The notes under the pieces were generated by a model. The model had not been told where the DNA came from and did no database searches. It worked only from the letters and a program-made list of their open reading frames with translations. The position numbers and the translations under genes were made by a program. This document shows positions 5,001 through 5,600 of a DNA stretch of 5,600 bases, one piece after another. This DNA is from CALBTQ01 sp036725605 (GTDB lineage: Bacteria; Lernaellota; Lernaellaia; Lernaellales; Lernaellaceae). The stretch's first letter is position 1; every line of letters begins with the position of its first letter. Location: the NCBI GenBank assembly GCA_036725605.1, contig DAIMDW010000079.1:1-5600 (forward strand), given 5' to 3'.

Positions 5001-5600
5001 GCTGGGAGTAGGCCTGCGCCGCTTTTTTCGCCGAATCCAAAAACGTCTGGTACTGCGCCGGATCATCAGGAAGCACTACCGATTCGATGGCCTTGACCAG
5101 GTCGGTCTTGTGTTTGATCGCTTCCTCGACTGCCTGGACCGCTTTCTTGTCGATGGAGAGCGCCTTCTGCAGGTCCGAGATCAGCATGTCCTTGGTCTTG
5201 AGCTTGCCGATTCCAAACTGCTTGATCTTGGCCTGGAGTTCTTGCCCTTTGAGCATGAAGTGAGGCTTGGCGGGGTTGGGTTCGAGCTTTTCCAGTTCCG
5301 CGATGAAATGGTTTTTCGTCTTGGCGATGGAGATGCCGTTTTTCAGACACTGGTCCTGCAGCTGCTTTACAGTCATCGAAGCGAAATCGGGAAGCGTTTC
5401 CGCCGCCTCTTTGATGATCGCTGCGTGCGCAGCGTCCCATTGCTTGAGCAGCGCGATCAGGTCGTCTTTCGTGCAGGTTTTCCCGATGCTCTGCTTGGCG
5501 ACTTCGGCCATGATGTCCTTGGTCGCCCACGTCGAATAGTCGATGCCCGGATTCTGCTGGCCGAGCAGCTTGATGAAATCGGCCTTGGTCCGGTAGATCG
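2053..5600 (-). CDS. Very large multidomain protein: SAP/HeH-like repeats, PI3/4-kinase/HipA-like domain, unknown C-terminal region (N-terminus outside window)
   Basis: The frame is open to the right edge, so 1181 residues are visible and the true start lies beyond 5600. Numbers below count from the Met at 5511; that Met is probably internal, because the 29 codons before it continue the same repeat pattern. Residues -29 to 234 hold four or five SAP/HeH-like motifs (separate entry). Residues 257-300 are a Pro/Ala/Lys-rich linker. Residues 300-560 resemble the PI3/PI4-kinase and HipA fold: WLFKP with candidate ATP-binding Lys347, E359 in DEVAY, NHDGHWEN with Asp430 and Asn435, and GIDKG with Asp448. 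Residues 610-950 are unrecognised, with a strand-rich part near 805-850. Residues 955-1152 are also unrecognised; YSLKHRLT and GGMSPVADMESGGATYFFTR loosely suggest an ADP-ribosyltransferase-like fold. No membrane segment is seen. The gene abuts a coupled small gene. Possible roles are a phosphotransferase effector or a phage-derived protein; the substrate is unknown. Confidence 0.85.
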   Translation of the reverse strand, partial: IYRTKADFIKLLGQQNPGIDYSTWATKDIMAEVAKQSIGKTCTKDDLIALLKQWDAAHAAIIKEAAETLPDFASMTVKQLQDQCLKNGISIAKTKNHFIAELEKLEPNPAKPHFMLKGQELQAKIKQFGIGKLKTKDMLISDLQKALSIDKKAVQAVEEAIKHKTDLVKAIESVVLPDDPAQYQTFLDSAKKAAQAYSQHADFLAATDVGPLSESLAQKISAWESQVKNMSLDDLKKLAQQTKLKHYQWHNKEELIARFTVFDETELAKIETSVEAKWAKWAEKHGGKKAKTAPAPKPKPAAEPQKPVSIPETALPPKDPTKLAPVDEPFRDIDAKWDRIKAKKPFKNRREVRSELGGAHRKFIYDDDQGNQWLFKPISEDFRAHGDEVAYRIGRLIDPDAVEVRLIEIDGETGSIQRMVRKLKAQKDFKGIDPKDLLPAELEQVQREHVIDWLISNHDGHWENFLRGTDGHLYGIDKGQLYKFLGDDALDIAYHPNAVHGASEPYYNTVMRAFAEGKVDLDLQATLKYIERVEAIPDEQFVDMLRPYAERRFKKGSAKLDAFYQMALDRKHSVWSDFEKFYGKLAKKRGLPGFSFDAKAAKKGAARLGQFEQRMVEDAAEAGWQGKSIPIDVDQIEDQNALVFQQTVKKSGKVTGKQTVVQIKVRPEHEDKILEAIGKAGPAGTKRILPQVGAPLPEDEFYDTILTAVKSVNHHFADKNFNENSIDAAMKLKTKLSKLLKHEDAEVRRMAEDYLAKIDELHAVVEKMKSGGDLGKKVSKFVQAIRKTEPKAVQAAKPKEMVVRKSKVLMQKRTNTAGEIITDGSEHDLSAVFKHSMSDGTQFEIEFEDGVTAIYRPWAGNKNVFATAGEMEIRIDGVCTPDIVEKALEKIERLGLNASPASIEDAEFMYLQKQAYIMGIDKSPRFKKAMASAEGLKTRQGQVKILRQFWNAELGVDDVSKLPHYDPFGSFQHATRGKIKEAGRRVQMRFDITDADLDRELGGYSLKHRLTNDGDVAEFLNMALDNNGAMISTVEKMRVGITPGGMSPVADMESGGATYFFTRIRKTPTAARTGEPGLYFKRKLLRRMDSITYDHDKYGRCTGDEVRKHRKSFIQDWKRIVSRDSSDETIFKYTVTLLDNLECIVAKSSSERSAVLAAFKKRGITRLPDGRKIEDIVFMRR
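4810..5600 (-). repeat. Degenerate SAP/HeH-like protein repeats within the large gene
   Basis: Counting from the Met at 5511, full copies lie at about residues -6 to 26, 46 to 77, 86 to 118 and 201 to 234, and the tail of another sits at the window edge (IYRTKADFIKLL). Each has a first helix ([KD]xx[LI]xxx), a short loop often with GI, then [TN]K followed by xx[LFM]Ixx[LF]: TKDDLIALL, TKNHFIAEL, TKDMLISDL, NKEELIARF. This is the helix-extended-loop-helix layout of SAP, HeH and Rho-N-like domains, which in known cases often bind nucleic acid. The copies are diverged in DNA sequence, so this is an old protein-level repeat rather than a recent duplication. Confidence 0.6.

Noticed and set aside
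5509..5511. The ATG at 5511 as true start of the large protein, with AAGGA a few bases upstream
   Set aside because: The 29 codons before it are open to the window edge and continue the repeat pattern (IYRTKADFIKLL, then the first part of the next copy), so this Met is more likely internal.

Overview
The window suggests a bacterial chromosome or accessory region of moderately high GC content. I cannot name the organism from it. The right two thirds is GC-rich (42 of 60 bases are G/C at 3721-3780, 30 of 60 at 5341-5400). The gene at 289-1185 is clearly AT-richer (26 of 60 at 301-360, 21 of 60 at 781-840), so the window looks like a junction between genes of different history. No tRNA, rRNA, CRISPR array, transposase or insertion-sequence ends were seen.

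Layout, left to right. (1) The first 32 codons of a small leftward gene (1-97). (2) A 191-base divergent intergenic region (98-288) rich in signals: a possible leaderless promoter for the left gene, a leftward terminator-like hairpin, a perfect 18-bp palindrome, a weak rightward promoter, and a hairpin that would bury the ribosome binding site of the next gene. (3) A rightward gene for a 298-residue SIR2-like protein (289-1185) with the NAD-binding and catalytic motifs intact. It resembles the NAD-consuming SIR2 domains of antiphage defence systems. (4) A 28-base convergent gap. (5) A leftward operon of three tightly packed genes: a very large multidomain protein entering from the right edge (5600-2053, 1181 visible residues), then two small acidic proteins of unknown family (2052-1555 and 1558-1214). 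The first two genes abut (TAAATG) and the last two overlap by ATGA, so they are probably co-transcribed and translationally coupled.

The large protein is the most unusual item. Its visible N-terminal part carries four or five copies of a short helix-extended-loop-helix motif resembling SAP/HeH domains. A Pro/Ala/Lys-rich linker follows, then a domain with the signature residues of the PI3/PI4-kinase and HipA-like fold (FKP lysine, NxDxxxxN, IDxG). The long C-terminal part is unrecognised; its last 200 residues faintly suggest an ADP-ribosyltransferase-like fold, which is inference only. A large multidomain protein with candidate enzymatic domains followed by two coupled small acidic proteins fits an effector with immunity or accessory proteins, or a phage-derived structural/effector module. 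The SIR2 gene faces this operon from the other side and may be an independent defence gene in the same accessory region.
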